Below are positions 1 to 8,461 of a DNA stretch of 64,000 nt, one piece after another (within the stretch, counting starts at the first letter, position 1; each line of letters starts with the position of its first letter). The notes beneath the pieces are model-generated. The model saw nothing but the letters and a program-made list of their open reading frames with translations. It was not told where the DNA came from and made no database searches. Source of the stretch: Actinoplanes solisilvae. Its GTDB lineage: Bacteria; Actinomycetota; Actinomycetes; Mycobacteriales; Micromonosporaceae. Location of the stretch: NCBI RefSeq assembly GCF_003999975.1, contig NZ_RJAC01000006.1:186001-250000 (forward strand), written 5' to 3'. Made by a program: the position numbers and the translations under genes.

Positions 1-650
1 TTGCCCGCCGCGCGCATGGCATTCATGAAGCCGTCGATGCGTGCGCGCTGCGGCGCCATCCGGCGGAGGTCGGCGACCAGCGCGATCCGCCGATGGCCCG
101 CGGCCAGCAGATGTTGCCCGGCCGCCCGGGCCCCGCCCGCGTTGTCGATCAGGACGGCGTCGGCCGACAGCCCATCCGGCGGCCGGTCGAGGAAGACGAA
201 CGGAACCCCGCGGTTGCCCTCGATCGCCAGATATTCGTGATCGTCGGCGCTGGGGATGACGAGCAGCGCCCTGACCCGGCGTTCCAGGAACGCGTCGACG
301 AGGCTGCGCTCCAACATGGCGTCCTCGTCGTTGTTCGCCGTGATCAGCAGAAGCCCGTGCTGCCGCAGCTCGCGCTCGATCCCACTGGCGACCGCGGAGT
401 AGAACGGGTTGGTGAGATCGCCGCTGACCAGCCCGACCAGCGCCGAGGTGGCCCCCCGCCGCAGTTCCCGGGCGATGCCGTTGAGCCGGTAGCCGAGCAG
501 GTCGGCGGCGTCGCGCACCCGCCGACCGGTGGACGGCGCGACATTGGGCTCCTGGTTCAGCGCGCGCGAGGCGGTCTTGAGGCTGACCCCGGCCAACGCG
601 GCCACCTGAGTCAACGTGGGCCGGCGAACGGTCACATCGTCGACGGGCAT
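1..650 (-). CDS. LacI-family transcriptional regulator, 3' end outside window
   Basis: Reading leftward from an ATG at 650 gives 216 residues with no stop before the window edge, so the C-terminal third is missing. Residues about 11-30 form the LacI helix-turn-helix (TLTQVAALAGVSLKTASRAL), followed by the hinge and a periplasmic-binding-protein-like effector domain (GLVSGDLTNPFYSAVASGIE, then FLDRPPDGLSADAVLIDN). Such proteins repress sugar or secondary-metabolite genes and release DNA on ligand binding. Its target is probably further left or its own promoter. No clear LacI palindrome is visible in 651-1196. The family call is firm; the ligand is unknown. Confidence 0.9.
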   Translation of the reverse strand, partial: MPVDDVTVRRPTLTQVAALAGVSLKTASRALNQEPNVAPSTGRRVRDAADLLGYRLNGIARELRRGATSALVGLVSGDLTNPFYSAVASGIERELRQHGLLLITANNDEDAMLERSLVDAFLERRVRALLVIPSADDHEYLAIEGNRGVPFVFLDRPPDGLSADAVLIDNAGGARAAGQHLLAAGHRRIALVADLRRMAPQRARIDGFMNAMRAAG

Positions 651-1196
651 AACGCTCCGAGCACTATCAGCGGCAAGACAGCCAAGTATGACATCGACCG
701 AGCGGCCGCCACCTCCACCGTGTGCGCGAACTCCCGGCCGCCGGAGGGTTTCCGCGGCCGAGTTTTGTCGCATCGGTCCGTCCAGCCACTCGAACAACTC
801 GGTTCAGGGAAGTGGGGGTGGCCGAAGCCGGCGTCTGATCGGGCTCCGGTCGCACGAGAAGGACAGGGCAATGTGGAGTCAGCCGCCTGATCCGCTTAGG
901 GCGGCACATTCGTCGGCTCAGCGGCCGGTGGTCCGGCAGGTCCGCCCGACCCGCCCTCGGGCCGAGCGGACCTGCCGCCAGCCCCTTGAGCTGGGCCGGC
1001 GCCGGAATCTTGTCAGCGACAGTGACGGCTCCTGGTGGGCCATGACGGGCCGTTCATCCACCGCTGCGCGGCGCCCGTAAGGTGACGACGTTATACCCCG
1101 TTCCGAACCTTTTTATACTTAATTTGACTACCTTCAGGTGTGTCGAACCTGCCTGCGGCGACGAGGTGCCCGGGCTGCGAACACGGGGGTAGATCG
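651..1196. other. Divergent intergenic region, no convincing gene
   Basis: About 545 bases separate the LacI-type start from the fibronectin-repeat gene. Open frames here have no recognisable protein features. The only notable stretch is an AT-rich patch at about 1091-1130 containing TATACT (1114-1119) and TTGACT (1124-1129). It may hold the promoter of the downstream gene, but I cannot pair a -35 with a -10 at good spacing. No riboswitch motif was found. Confidence 0.5.
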
Positions 1197-4100
1197 GTGT
1201 TGGAAACAGACAGAATGCGAAAACGGCGCGGTGGTCGCCATCGGTGGAGGGCGGCCGTGGCGGTGGTGCTGGGAGCACTGCTGGCGACAGCGGCGCTCCC
1301 CGCACCGGCCCGGGCGGCGCCAGCCGCTCCGGCAGATGTCACGGCGACCGCGGGCAAGAGGACCATCACGGTCAACTGGACCCATGACGGCGTCGACGTC
1401 AACCACTTCCTTGCGACGACGGCCGGCGGTGCTAAGACCTGCACGGCCTCCGGCACCGCGGGTACATGCACCATCAGCTCGCTGACGGCCAACACGACCT
1501 ACACCGTCACGGTCAAGGCGTGCTCGGGGGTGAGCAACGACGTTGACTGCTCGGCGCCAGTTGAAGCAGCAACGACCGCAACCCCCGGGCCCCCGAACAT
1601 TCCCACCAAGCCGACCGTCTCCTACACCCAGACGGGCGGTCAGGTGATGGTGAGGTGGACGCCCGGCAGTGGAGGCACCACCGGCATCGCCGGCTTCACC
1701 GTGACGCCGTCGCCGTTGCCGGTCGATGAGGGTCAGACGGGTACGTGCGCGGCTCCATTGGCGCCGAACGTCACCGAGTGCACCTTCGGCGCGCTCACGG
1801 CGGGCACGTCCTACACCTTCCGGGTGATCGCACTCGGCGTGGACCAGACCGGCAACTCGGTGGCCAGCACGGCGTCGAACGCCATCATCGCCGGACCACC
1901 GGGACGGCCCGACGCGCCGACGGTGACCCGCGGCGAAGCCGACAATGAGGTGGTCGTCAGCTGGACGGCACCGACCGGGGGTGCCCCCGCCACGAGCTAC
2001 ACGGTGACCTCCAACAGCGAGGACGTCGTCACCGGGCTGGGGGGCTGCGGCACGACCGGGGCCTCGCGCTCGTGTGTCGTCACGGTCTCCAACCCGGCCG
2101 CACCGCACACCTTCCAGGTAACAGCCAACGGCGGCGGCGCGTCCGAGCCCAGCCTCCCGTCGGACCCCATCGCGCCGGGCAAGCCGGGCGTGCCGGGCGT
2201 GCCTACCGTCGAGCTGACCGGCGCGGGTACGGCGACGGTCACCTGGGAGGCGCCCGTTGACGGCAGTCCAGTCAACCTATACGAGGTGACCTCTGACCCG
2301 GTGACGAGCAACCCGCCGATGTGCACTGACCCCGAAGTACTCACGTGCAACTTCACTGGCCTCGACCCGGCGGCGACGTACACCTTCACCGTCACGGCGG
2401 TCTCCATCGAGGGCGTGGAGACCGTGTCCGGTGAGAGCGTCCCGGTGGTGGCGGCCCCGCCCGGGGAACCGGGTAAGCCGGAGGTCGTCCTCACCGCGTC
2501 GGGTGAGGTGACGGTGAGCTGGGACGAGCCGGAGGGCGGTGGACTTATCAACGGGTACACGGTGATGGCCGACCCCGTGGTGGACATCCCCGGCACCTGC
2601 GGTGAGGACGTCAGCGAACGTTCCTGCGACCTCACCGGTCTGGATCCGACCGTGGCCTACACCTTCGTGGTCGGGGCGCAGGGACCGGTCGGCTATGCGG
2701 AGTCCGCGCCCAGCGATCCGGTGACGCCGGGCGCCCCGGGTACGCCGGGTACGCCGTCGGTGATGCTGGGTGATGCGCCGGGTGAGGCGACGGTGTCGTG
2801 GACGGCGCCGATCGATGGTGGTCCGGTGACTGGTTACACGTTGACTTCGAATCAGTCGATCACGGTTCCGGAAGGTTGTACCGAGGCGCGTTCGTGTGTG
2901 TTCACGGACTTGGACCCGACGTTGTCGTACACGTTCACGGTGACAGCGGCCGGGCCGGTGGGGCCGGCGGCGGTGTCGGCGGCGTCTGCGGCGGTGTTCC
3001 CGGACAAGCCGGGTGTGCCGGGTACGCCGTCGGTGGTGTTGGGTGACGCGCCGGGTAAGGCGACGGTGTCGTGGACGGCGCCGGCATCGTCCTCGGGTGG
3101 TGCAGTGACGGGTTATACGTTGGAGTCGAATCAGTCGATCACTGTGCCGGATGGTTGTGCCGCGGCGCGGTCGTGTTCGTTCACGGACCTGGATCCGACG
3201 TTGGCGTACACGTTCCGTGCTGTCGCTGTGGGTGCTTCGGGGCCGACACCGTCGGCTTGGAGCTCTCCGGCGGTCAAGCCGGACAAGCCGCTGGCGCCGT
3301 TGGCGCCGTCGGTGACGTTGGGCGCGACGGCGGGTACGGCGACGGTGGAGTGGGCGGCGCCGACCGAGGGTGGTCCGGCGACGGGGTACCAGCTGACGTC
3401 GGATCAGTCGATCACCCTGCCGGCGGATTGTGTCGCGGCGCGGTCCTGCACGTTCACGGACCTGGTTCCGACGTTGCCGTACAGATTCCGGGTGGAGGCG
3501 ATCGGTAACGCGGGTTCGACGTTGTCGCCGTGGACGTCTGTGGTCAAGCCGGACAAGCCAGGTGTGCCGGGTACGCCGTCGGTGGTGTTGGGTAATGCGC
3601 CGGGTAAGGCGACGGTGTCGTGGACGGCGCCGATCGACGGTGGTCCGGTGACTGGTTACACGTTGACTTCGAATCAGTCGATCACGGTTCCGGATGGTTG
3701 TACCGAGGCGCGTTCGTGTGTGTTCACGGACTTGGACCCGACGTTGTCGTACACGTTCACGGTGACAGCGGCCGGGCCGGTGGGGCCGGCGGCGGTGTCG
3801 GCGACGTCTTCGGCGGTGTTCCCGGACAAGCCCGGCGTGCCGGGTAAGCCGTCGATGGTGAACGGCGCACCGGGCAGCGTGACGGTCACCTGGACGAAGC
3901 CGGAGACCGGCGGAGAGGTCCAGACGTACTCGGTGACGTCGCTGCCGGAGGTCACCGCACCGGCTGGTTGTACCGATAAGTTGGTGCTGAGCTGTGTCTT
4001 CTCGGGCCTCGACCCGTCCGAGTCGTACACCTTCCGGGTCACCGCCACGGGGCCGGCGGGCTCCGAGGTGTCAGCCATGTCGGATGCGGTGTCGCCGGGT

Positions 4101-6398
4101 GCGCCCAGCGCTCCGGGCACGCCGACGGTGGCCGTCACGGCACCGAATACGGTGCGGGTCAGTTGGACGGCCTCGCCCTCCGGCGGGGGATCCGTCACCG
4201 GTTACACGGTCACCTCGGACCCGGTCGTCACGCCGCCCTCGGGCTGCGTTCTCACCGCCGCGCTGACCTGTGACTTCATCGGTCTCGACGCCGCCAAGTC
4301 CTACACCTTCCTGGTGACGGCGATCGGCGGATCGGGCAGGACACCATCGGTGGCCCGGTCGGTGTCGATCACCCCGGCCGCGGGCGGGGTGCCAGGCACG
4401 GCCACGGTACAGGTCGTCGCGGCCGGAACGGTGCAGGTCAACTGGACGGCGCCGATCGGCGGCGGACCGGTCGACAACTACACGGTGACCGCCACGCCGG
4501 TCGGCGGCAGCCCGCAGCCGGGCTGCACCAACGTGGCAGCACTCACGTGTGACGTCACCGGACTCGACGACACCCAGACGTACACGTTCCTGGTGACGGC
4601 GAACGGAAAGGGGGGCAGCACGGATGCCGCGGCGCAGTCCGCGCCGATCAGGCCGGCTTCGCCCGCAGCCCCGGACGCACCGACCGTGCAGTTGGGTGGA
4701 CCCAACACGGTGCGGTTGACCTGGACGGCGCCGGTCGGCGGCGGACCGGCCGCGCGCTACTCGGTGGTGTCCGAACCGGCGGTGCTCGCGCCGGTGGACT
4801 GCACGGACGTGACCGTCCTGGCTTGCACGTTCGAGAATTTGGACAGCGGTGTGCCGTACACGTTCCGGATCGTGACGACCGGACCCGTCGGTGGCCCGGT
4901 CACCGGTGCGCCCTCGCAAGAGATCATCCCGGGGCCGCCGGACACACCCGGCCGTCCCTCGGTCGCCTTGACCGCCGACACCAACCAGGTGCGGGTGAGC
5001 TGGGAGACGCCGAGCGAGGGCGCCGGCATCCAGGGCTATACCGTGCAGTCCAGCCCGGGTCGGCTGGGGTGTGACGAGCCCGCCACGGAGGTTTCCACCT
5101 CCTGCGTGGTGTCGAACCTCAGCCCAACGCAGGCGTACACGTTCCGGGTACAAGCCGTCGGCGTGCCGCTGAGTGGCAACTCGGGCTTCAGCCCGCAGTC
5201 TGTCGGGATCACGCCGGGCGCATTGGCTGCGCCGACCGACGTCGACGTCAACGGAGCGAACCAGCAGATCGCCGTGTCGTGGACGGTGCCGGCGAACGCC
5301 GGTAACCGGATCGCGTACTACCGAGCGACGGCCACCCCGGACGGGGCGAGCTGCCGGACGGTCGACGGCACCACTACCGAGTGCACCATCACCGGGGTCA
5401 GCAACCTGACCTCGTACACGGTGCAGGTGGTCGCGGTCGGTGTCGACGGCACGAGCAACTCCGCGCCGAGCGCGCCGTCGGCGCGGGTGCGACCCACCGC
5501 CGGACCGCCCGGATCGCCGACGAACGTGACGGCGGCACCACGTGACCAGAGCGCGCTGGTCACGTGGGCGGCACCGGCGTCGGTCGGTGACGGCATCGCC
5601 CGCTACGTCGCTACGGCCTCCGGCACTCCGGACGGCCAGTCGTGCACCACCCCGGACGCGGCAACCCGCAGTTGCGTCATCACTGGGCTGACGAACGGCA
5701 ACGAGTACCGGATCGCGGTCGTTGCGGTCGGTCGGGCGGCGAGTGGCATCTCGGCGCCCAGCACACCGTCCGCGGTGGTGACCCCGGAGATCCCGGTCGC
5801 GGTACCCACCGGCGTCATCGTCACGCCCGGGACGGCGGACCTGACGGTCCGCTTCACCCCGGGGCAGGGCGGATCGGCGGCCGCGAACTTCACGGCCACC
5901 GCGGCGGGCGGCCCGGCAAGCGGGCCCTGCACGACGGCGAACGCAACGACGTTCAGCTGTGTCATCGCCGGCGTGCAGCCCGGCACCAGCTACACGGTGA
6001 CGGTGGTTGCCAACTCGGCGAATCCGAACCTGCGCTCGGCGGCCAGCGCGCCGTCCGGTTCGGTGACGGCGTTGTCCTTCGCCGCGCCGACGCTGCCCGG
6101 CACCATCCCGTCGGGGACCGCCGTGCTGGGCGCGTTGACCAGCTCGGCGGGAGCCACGTTGCCGGTGGGTAGCACCACCACGCTGAGCGGAGACGGATTC
6201 GCTCCGTACGCGGGAATCACCGTTGGTTCCTATCCGGGTGCGGGCGTGCTCGCCTCCGTGGTGGCGGATTCGAAGGGCGCGTTCAGCGTGCCGGTGACGA
6301 TCACCGGTGCGACCGGCGCGCGGACACTCGTCGCGGGGGGCAGCACGCCCACGTCCACGACGGCCCGTTACCGGGGTCTGTCGGTGACGGTCGGGTAG
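1197..6398 (+). CDS. Secreted protein of about 17 fibronectin type III repeats
   Basis: The product is about 1733 residues from a GTG at 1197, which has a G-rich ribosome-binding stretch just upstream; an ATG at 1215 is the alternative. After a basic start and hydrophobic signal peptide ending near ARA-AP, about 17 fibronectin-III modules of 85-100 residues follow, joined by Pro/Gly-rich linkers such as KPGVPGTPSVV. Each has the SW/VxW strand and a YTFxVTA strand. Every module also carries a pair of cysteines 6-13 residues apart (for example GCTEARSC), suggesting one disulfide per repeat. The C-terminal ~110 residues are Ala/Gly/Thr-rich with no clear membrane anchor or LPXTG. A surface or extracellular matrix, adhesion or polysaccharide-binding role is inferred. 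No catalytic domain is visible. Confidence 0.88.
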   Translation: MLETDRMRKRRGGRHRWRAAVAVVLGALLATAALPAPARAAPAAPADVTATAGKRTITVNWTHDGVDVNHFLATTAGGAKTCTASGTAGTCTISSLTANTTYTVTVKACSGVSNDVDCSAPVEAATTATPGPPNIPTKPTVSYTQTGGQVMVRWTPGSGGTTGIAGFTVTPSPLPVDEGQTGTCAAPLAPNVTECTFGALTAGTSYTFRVIALGVDQTGNSVASTASNAIIAGPPGRPDAPTVTRGEADNEVVVSWTAPTGGAPATSYTVTSNSEDVVTGLGGCGTTGASRSCVVTVSNPAAPHTFQVTANGGGASEPSLPSDPIAPGKPGVPGVPTVELTGAGTATVTWEAPVDGSPVNLYEVTSDPVTSNPPMCTDPEVLTCNFTGLDPAATYTFTVTAVSIEGVETVSGESVPVVAAPPGEPGKPEVVLTASGEVTVSWDEPEGGGLINGYTVMADPVVDIPGTCGEDVSERSCDLTGLDPTVAYTFVVGAQGPVGYAESAPSDPVTPGAPGTPGTPSVMLGDAPGEATVSWTAPIDGGPVTGYTLTSNQSITVPEGCTEARSCVFTDLDPTLSYTFTVTAAGPVGPAAVSAASAAVFPDKPGVPGTPSVVLGDAPGKATVSWTAPASSSGGAVTGYTLESNQSITVPDGCAAARSCSFTDLDPTLAYTFRAVAVGASGPTPSAWSSPAVKPDKPLAPLAPSVTLGATAGTATVEWAAPTEGGPATGYQLTSDQSITLPADCVAARSCTFTDLVPTLPYRFRVEAIGNAGSTLSPWTSVVKPDKPGVPGTPSVVLGNAPGKATVSWTAPIDGGPVTGYTLTSNQSITVPDGCTEARSCVFTDLDPTLSYTFTVTAAGPVGPAAVSATSSAVFPDKPGVPGKPSMVNGAPGSVTVTWTKPETGGEVQTYSVTSLPEVTAPAGCTDKLVLSCVFSGLDPSESYTFRVTATGPAGSEVSAMSDAVSPGAPSAPGTPTVAVTAPNTVRVSWTASPSGGGSVTGYTVTSDPVVTPPSGCVLTAALTCDFIGLDAAKSYTFLVTAIGGSGRTPSVARSVSITPAAGGVPGTATVQVVAAGTVQVNWTAPIGGGPVDNYTVTATPVGGSPQPGCTNVAALTCDVTGLDDTQTYTFLVTANGKGGSTDAAAQSAPIRPASPAAPDAPTVQLGGPNTVRLTWTAPVGGGPAARYSVVSEPAVLAPVDCTDVTVLACTFENLDSGVPYTFRIVTTGPVGGPVTGAPSQEIIPGPPDTPGRPSVALTADTNQVRVSWETPSEGAGIQGYTVQSSPGRLGCDEPATEVSTSCVVSNLSPTQAYTFRVQAVGVPLSGNSGFSPQSVGITPGALAAPTDVDVNGANQQIAVSWTVPANAGNRIAYYRATATPDGASCRTVDGTTTECTITGVSNLTSYTVQVVAVGVDGTSNSAPSAPSARVRPTAGPPGSPTNVTAAPRDQSALVTWAAPASVGDGIARYVATASGTPDGQSCTTPDAATRSCVITGLTNGNEYRIAVVAVGRAASGISAPSTPSAVVTPEIPVAVPTGVIVTPGTADLTVRFTPGQGGSAAANFTATAAGGPASGPCTTANATTFSCVIAGVQPGTSYTVTVVANSANPNLRSAASAPSGSVTALSFAAPTLPGTIPSGTAVLGALTSSAGATLPVGSTTTLSGDGFAPYAGITVGSYPGAGVLASVVADSKGAFSVPVTITGATGARTLVAGGSTPTSTTARYRGLSVTVG
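2725..3850 (+). repeat. Near-identical tandem fibronectin-III DNA repeats
   Basis: Four consecutive modules of about 270-280 bp (starting near 2726, 3006, 3288 and 3555) are much more alike in DNA than the other repeats. The first and fourth are almost identical over their whole length, sharing runs such as gcgacggtgtcgtggacggc. Codon choice here favours GGT, GTT and GTG, unlike the C-ending codons of flanking modules. This fits recent duplication or gene conversion between repeats. Confidence 0.8.
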
Positions 6399-6418
6399 GC
6401 CGCAACCGGTAAGCACGG

Positions 6419-6449
6419 TCACCCCGGAGCCCATTGGGCTCCGGGGTGA
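6419..6449 (+). terminator. Strong hairpin terminator after the fibronectin-repeat gene
   Basis: A 14-bp perfect inverted repeat (6419-6432 with 6436-6449) closes over a 3-base loop about 20 bases after the stop codon. It has no T-run, as is common for actinobacterial intrinsic terminators. Confidence 0.75.
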
Positions 6450-6677
6450 TCTGCTTCGGTGGTACGCGGCACCCACGGCATCGCGACCGGCTCGACCGCG
6501 TCGTCGAGCGGCTCCGGCTGGGAGCGGCCCGGAATCGCGTGGTGACGGGGTGGTTCGACCGCGAAGGCTCCGGTCCAGTCCGCCTTTCCCGAGTTGCCGC
6601 ACTTTCGCGCGTCGGCGGGACGGGCCTTAGCTTGGACCTGTCCGTCACTCGGTGTGAACGTGGAATGAGGCCGAGCA

Positions 6678-6797
6678 ATGGTGACTGTCGCGCTGGTCAG
6701 TGCTGGCTTCATGGGGTCCGGATTGGGCGCCGCGCTGCGGCAGGGTGGTGCTCGAGTGGTCAGCCCGGCGGAGATCGTCGCTCGCCTGCGCGGATGA
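6678..6797 (+). pseudogene. Relic of an NAD(P)-binding 6-phosphogluconate/3-hydroxyisobutyrate dehydrogenase-like N-terminus
   Basis: A 39-codon frame from an ATG at 6678 encodes a typical beta-alpha-beta dinucleotide-binding start: VTVALVSAGFMGSGLGAALR, then GGARVV. It stops at 6795-6797, where a real enzyme would continue for about 250 more residues. Its end overlaps the convergent YjbR-like gene. I read it as the stub of a deleted gene. A tiny functional peptide is unlikely but not excluded. Confidence 0.5.
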
Positions 6798-7158
6798 CGG
6801 CCGGTCGCCCCAGGCCGAGCGAGGGGAGGTGGGCGGACCAGACCTTCTTGGGGACGACAATGCGCCACGCGTCGAGGACCAGCTCGGTCATCAGGTCTTC
6901 ATCGAGCTCGGACAGCCAGGCCTGAACCCAGTTGAAGCGCAGGTCGGACTGGCGGGGCAGATGGAAGATCGCGGGGTCGGAGGCGACCAGGGCGTCACGC
7001 TCGTCCTTGGGGAACGCGAAGCCCATGACCGTCTCGTCGCGGGAGAAGGCCAGGTAGACGATTTTGCCGACGCGGAACTTCAGCCGGTCGGCGATCAGGT
7101 GCTCTGAGCTGCGCGGGAGGTCGCGGACGACCTGCCGAACGTCATCGACGGAGACCAT
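6760..7158 (-). CDS. MmcQ/YjbR-family protein
   Basis: The 132-residue product matches the YjbR/MmcQ fold family in length and motifs: an N-terminal helix (VDDVRQVVRDLP), a KFRVGKIVYLAF strand pair, FPKDERDALVASDP, and a C-terminal VLDAWRIVVPKKV segment. These are small double-wing DNA-binding-like proteins of unknown biochemical role. The last ~20 residues (after PKKVWSAHLP) look non-conserved and run into the dehydrogenase relic, so the natural C-terminus may have been altered by the same rearrangement. The start is an ATG at 7158. Confidence 0.8.
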   Translation of the reverse strand: MVSVDDVRQVVRDLPRSSEHLIADRLKFRVGKIVYLAFSRDETVMGFAFPKDERDALVASDPAIFHLPRQSDLRFNWVQAWLSELDEDLMTELVLDAWRIVVPKKVWSAHLPSLGLGRPAVIRAGERRSPPG

Positions 7159-7167
7159 GCGACGACC

Positions 7168-8385
7168 CTACGGCGGGGGTGTGACATTGTCGTTCGAGTG
7201 GCGGCGAGGCCTGGGGACGGAGAGCGGCGTCGTCGGCTCTTCCTGGAGCGGCGTGCTGCCGGGAACCCTCGCCCGGAAGACGCGGTCGGCCGGAAGGCGG
7301 TAGGTGGCCGCCTTGACCAGCTCGTCCGGGACGGTGTGCTTGCCGCCTGAGGAGTCTTCGTCCAGTACGACTGCCGAGCCGTCGGAGGGCCGGCTCGCGT
7401 CCGGCACGGCAACCCCCGTGTTGTGCTCCTGCGGCACACCGGCCCGCGAGGTCGACGGGCTGAGACTTTCGGCCGGCCCGACCTGGGTCGACGCGGTCGG
7501 GAAAGAGGGGGCAGCGGGGTGTCTGTCGCCGACGGCTAGGAAGTGTTCCGGAGCGGGACCGGGCGGGAACGCGGATCCGGACCTCGGACGCTGGTTGCCT
7601 GCCGGAGGTGTCTGGCTGCTCGGTGCGGATGGCCCGGAGGAGATCGCTTCGGGCGGGCGGCGTCCGAGCACGGGGCCGGAGCCGTCGGCGGGCCGTGGGT
7701 CGGGAAAGGGCTGGTAGGTCACCCCGCCGATGGCCGCAGGCTCGGCAACGGTGTTCCGCGGCAGCGGCAGGGGGACCGGGAATCCGCACGAAGGTTTCGA
7801 GCGTGACGGTTCCCAGGGCCGGCGCTGGTCCGGCCGTCGCCGGACCAGCGGCTTGTCTCGCAGCATCGGGTTCACGGTCAGACCGGATCTGAACTCGGTC
7901 GGCGGCTGCTCGAGCGTCATTCGGGCCGCGCCGGCGTCTCCCTCAGTGGGAGTATGCGCGTCGGCCACGGCCGCCGGGAGAGGGGCAGAGTTGCCGGTGA
8001 CCGTAACGCCTTGATGCCTGACGGCTCGGCCGGGATCGGCCCCGCGAGCAGGCCGGGAACAGGTCGCGGTGGAGTCGGTAGCCGCAGCGGCGGGCGGCGG
8101 GGTGTCGAGGGCTGGGAGAGGGGAGCGGGGGGCGGGAGGCCTGGCCGGCTGGGCGGGGGAGGTTTGGACCGAGGCGGTGCCGCGCGGGGCGCGTCTGGGA
8201 GTCACGGCCCGGACGGCGAGGCTGAAGACCCGGTCGGAGGCAGTCTCGTACCCGTCCCGGTAGGCCTCCTCCCGGTCCTGGTGGAACCGGTGACGCTGGT
8301 GCAGGCGGCCGATGGTGTAGGCGGCGCTGGCGACGAACAGGGCCAGGAGGATGAAGATCAGCACGGAGTCGCCGGGCGCGGTCAT
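7168..8385 (-). CDS. Proline-rich single-pass membrane protein, function unknown
   Basis: The product is 405 residues. Residues about 7-25 are one hydrophobic helix (SVLIFILLALFVASAAYTIG), followed by a charged segment (RLHQRHRFHQDREEAYRDGY). A long low-complexity Pro/Ala/Ser region with no predicted fold follows. Near the C-terminus is a more ordered patch (PDELVKAATYRLPADRVFRA) that looks like the conserved part. An N-out or N-in single-pass anchor with a long flexible tail is likely. It lies only 9 bases from the YjbR-like gene and is transcribed in the same direction. No enzymatic motif is visible and I do not recognise a named family. Confidence 0.6.
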   Translation of the reverse strand: MTAPGDSVLIFILLALFVASAAYTIGRLHQRHRFHQDREEAYRDGYETASDRVFSLAVRAVTPRRAPRGTASVQTSPAQPARPPAPRSPLPALDTPPPAAAATDSTATCSRPARGADPGRAVRHQGVTVTGNSAPLPAAVADAHTPTEGDAGAARMTLEQPPTEFRSGLTVNPMLRDKPLVRRRPDQRRPWEPSRSKPSCGFPVPLPLPRNTVAEPAAIGGVTYQPFPDPRPADGSGPVLGRRPPEAISSGPSAPSSQTPPAGNQRPRSGSAFPPGPAPEHFLAVGDRHPAAPSFPTASTQVGPAESLSPSTSRAGVPQEHNTGVAVPDASRPSDGSAVVLDEDSSGGKHTVPDELVKAATYRLPADRVFRARVPGSTPLQEEPTTPLSVPRPRRHSNDNVTPPP

Positions 8386-8461
8386 GGGGTCGATTGTTTC
8401 GAAGTTGATAGATCGGTAGCTATGGCCCGTTTGACGTACCCCGATCGAGTAAGGGGACAGC

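Noticed and set aside
1140-1196. Second c-di-GMP riboswitch before the fibronectin-repeat gene
   Set aside because: The GCAAACC and GACGCAAAGCC core motifs are absent.
2725-3850. CRISPR array
   Set aside because: The repeats are coding, ~275 bp long and contiguous, without unique spacers.
4071-6602. Long open frame (843 codons) on the minus strand
   Set aside because: Arg-rich shadow of the fibronectin-repeat gene without any domain.
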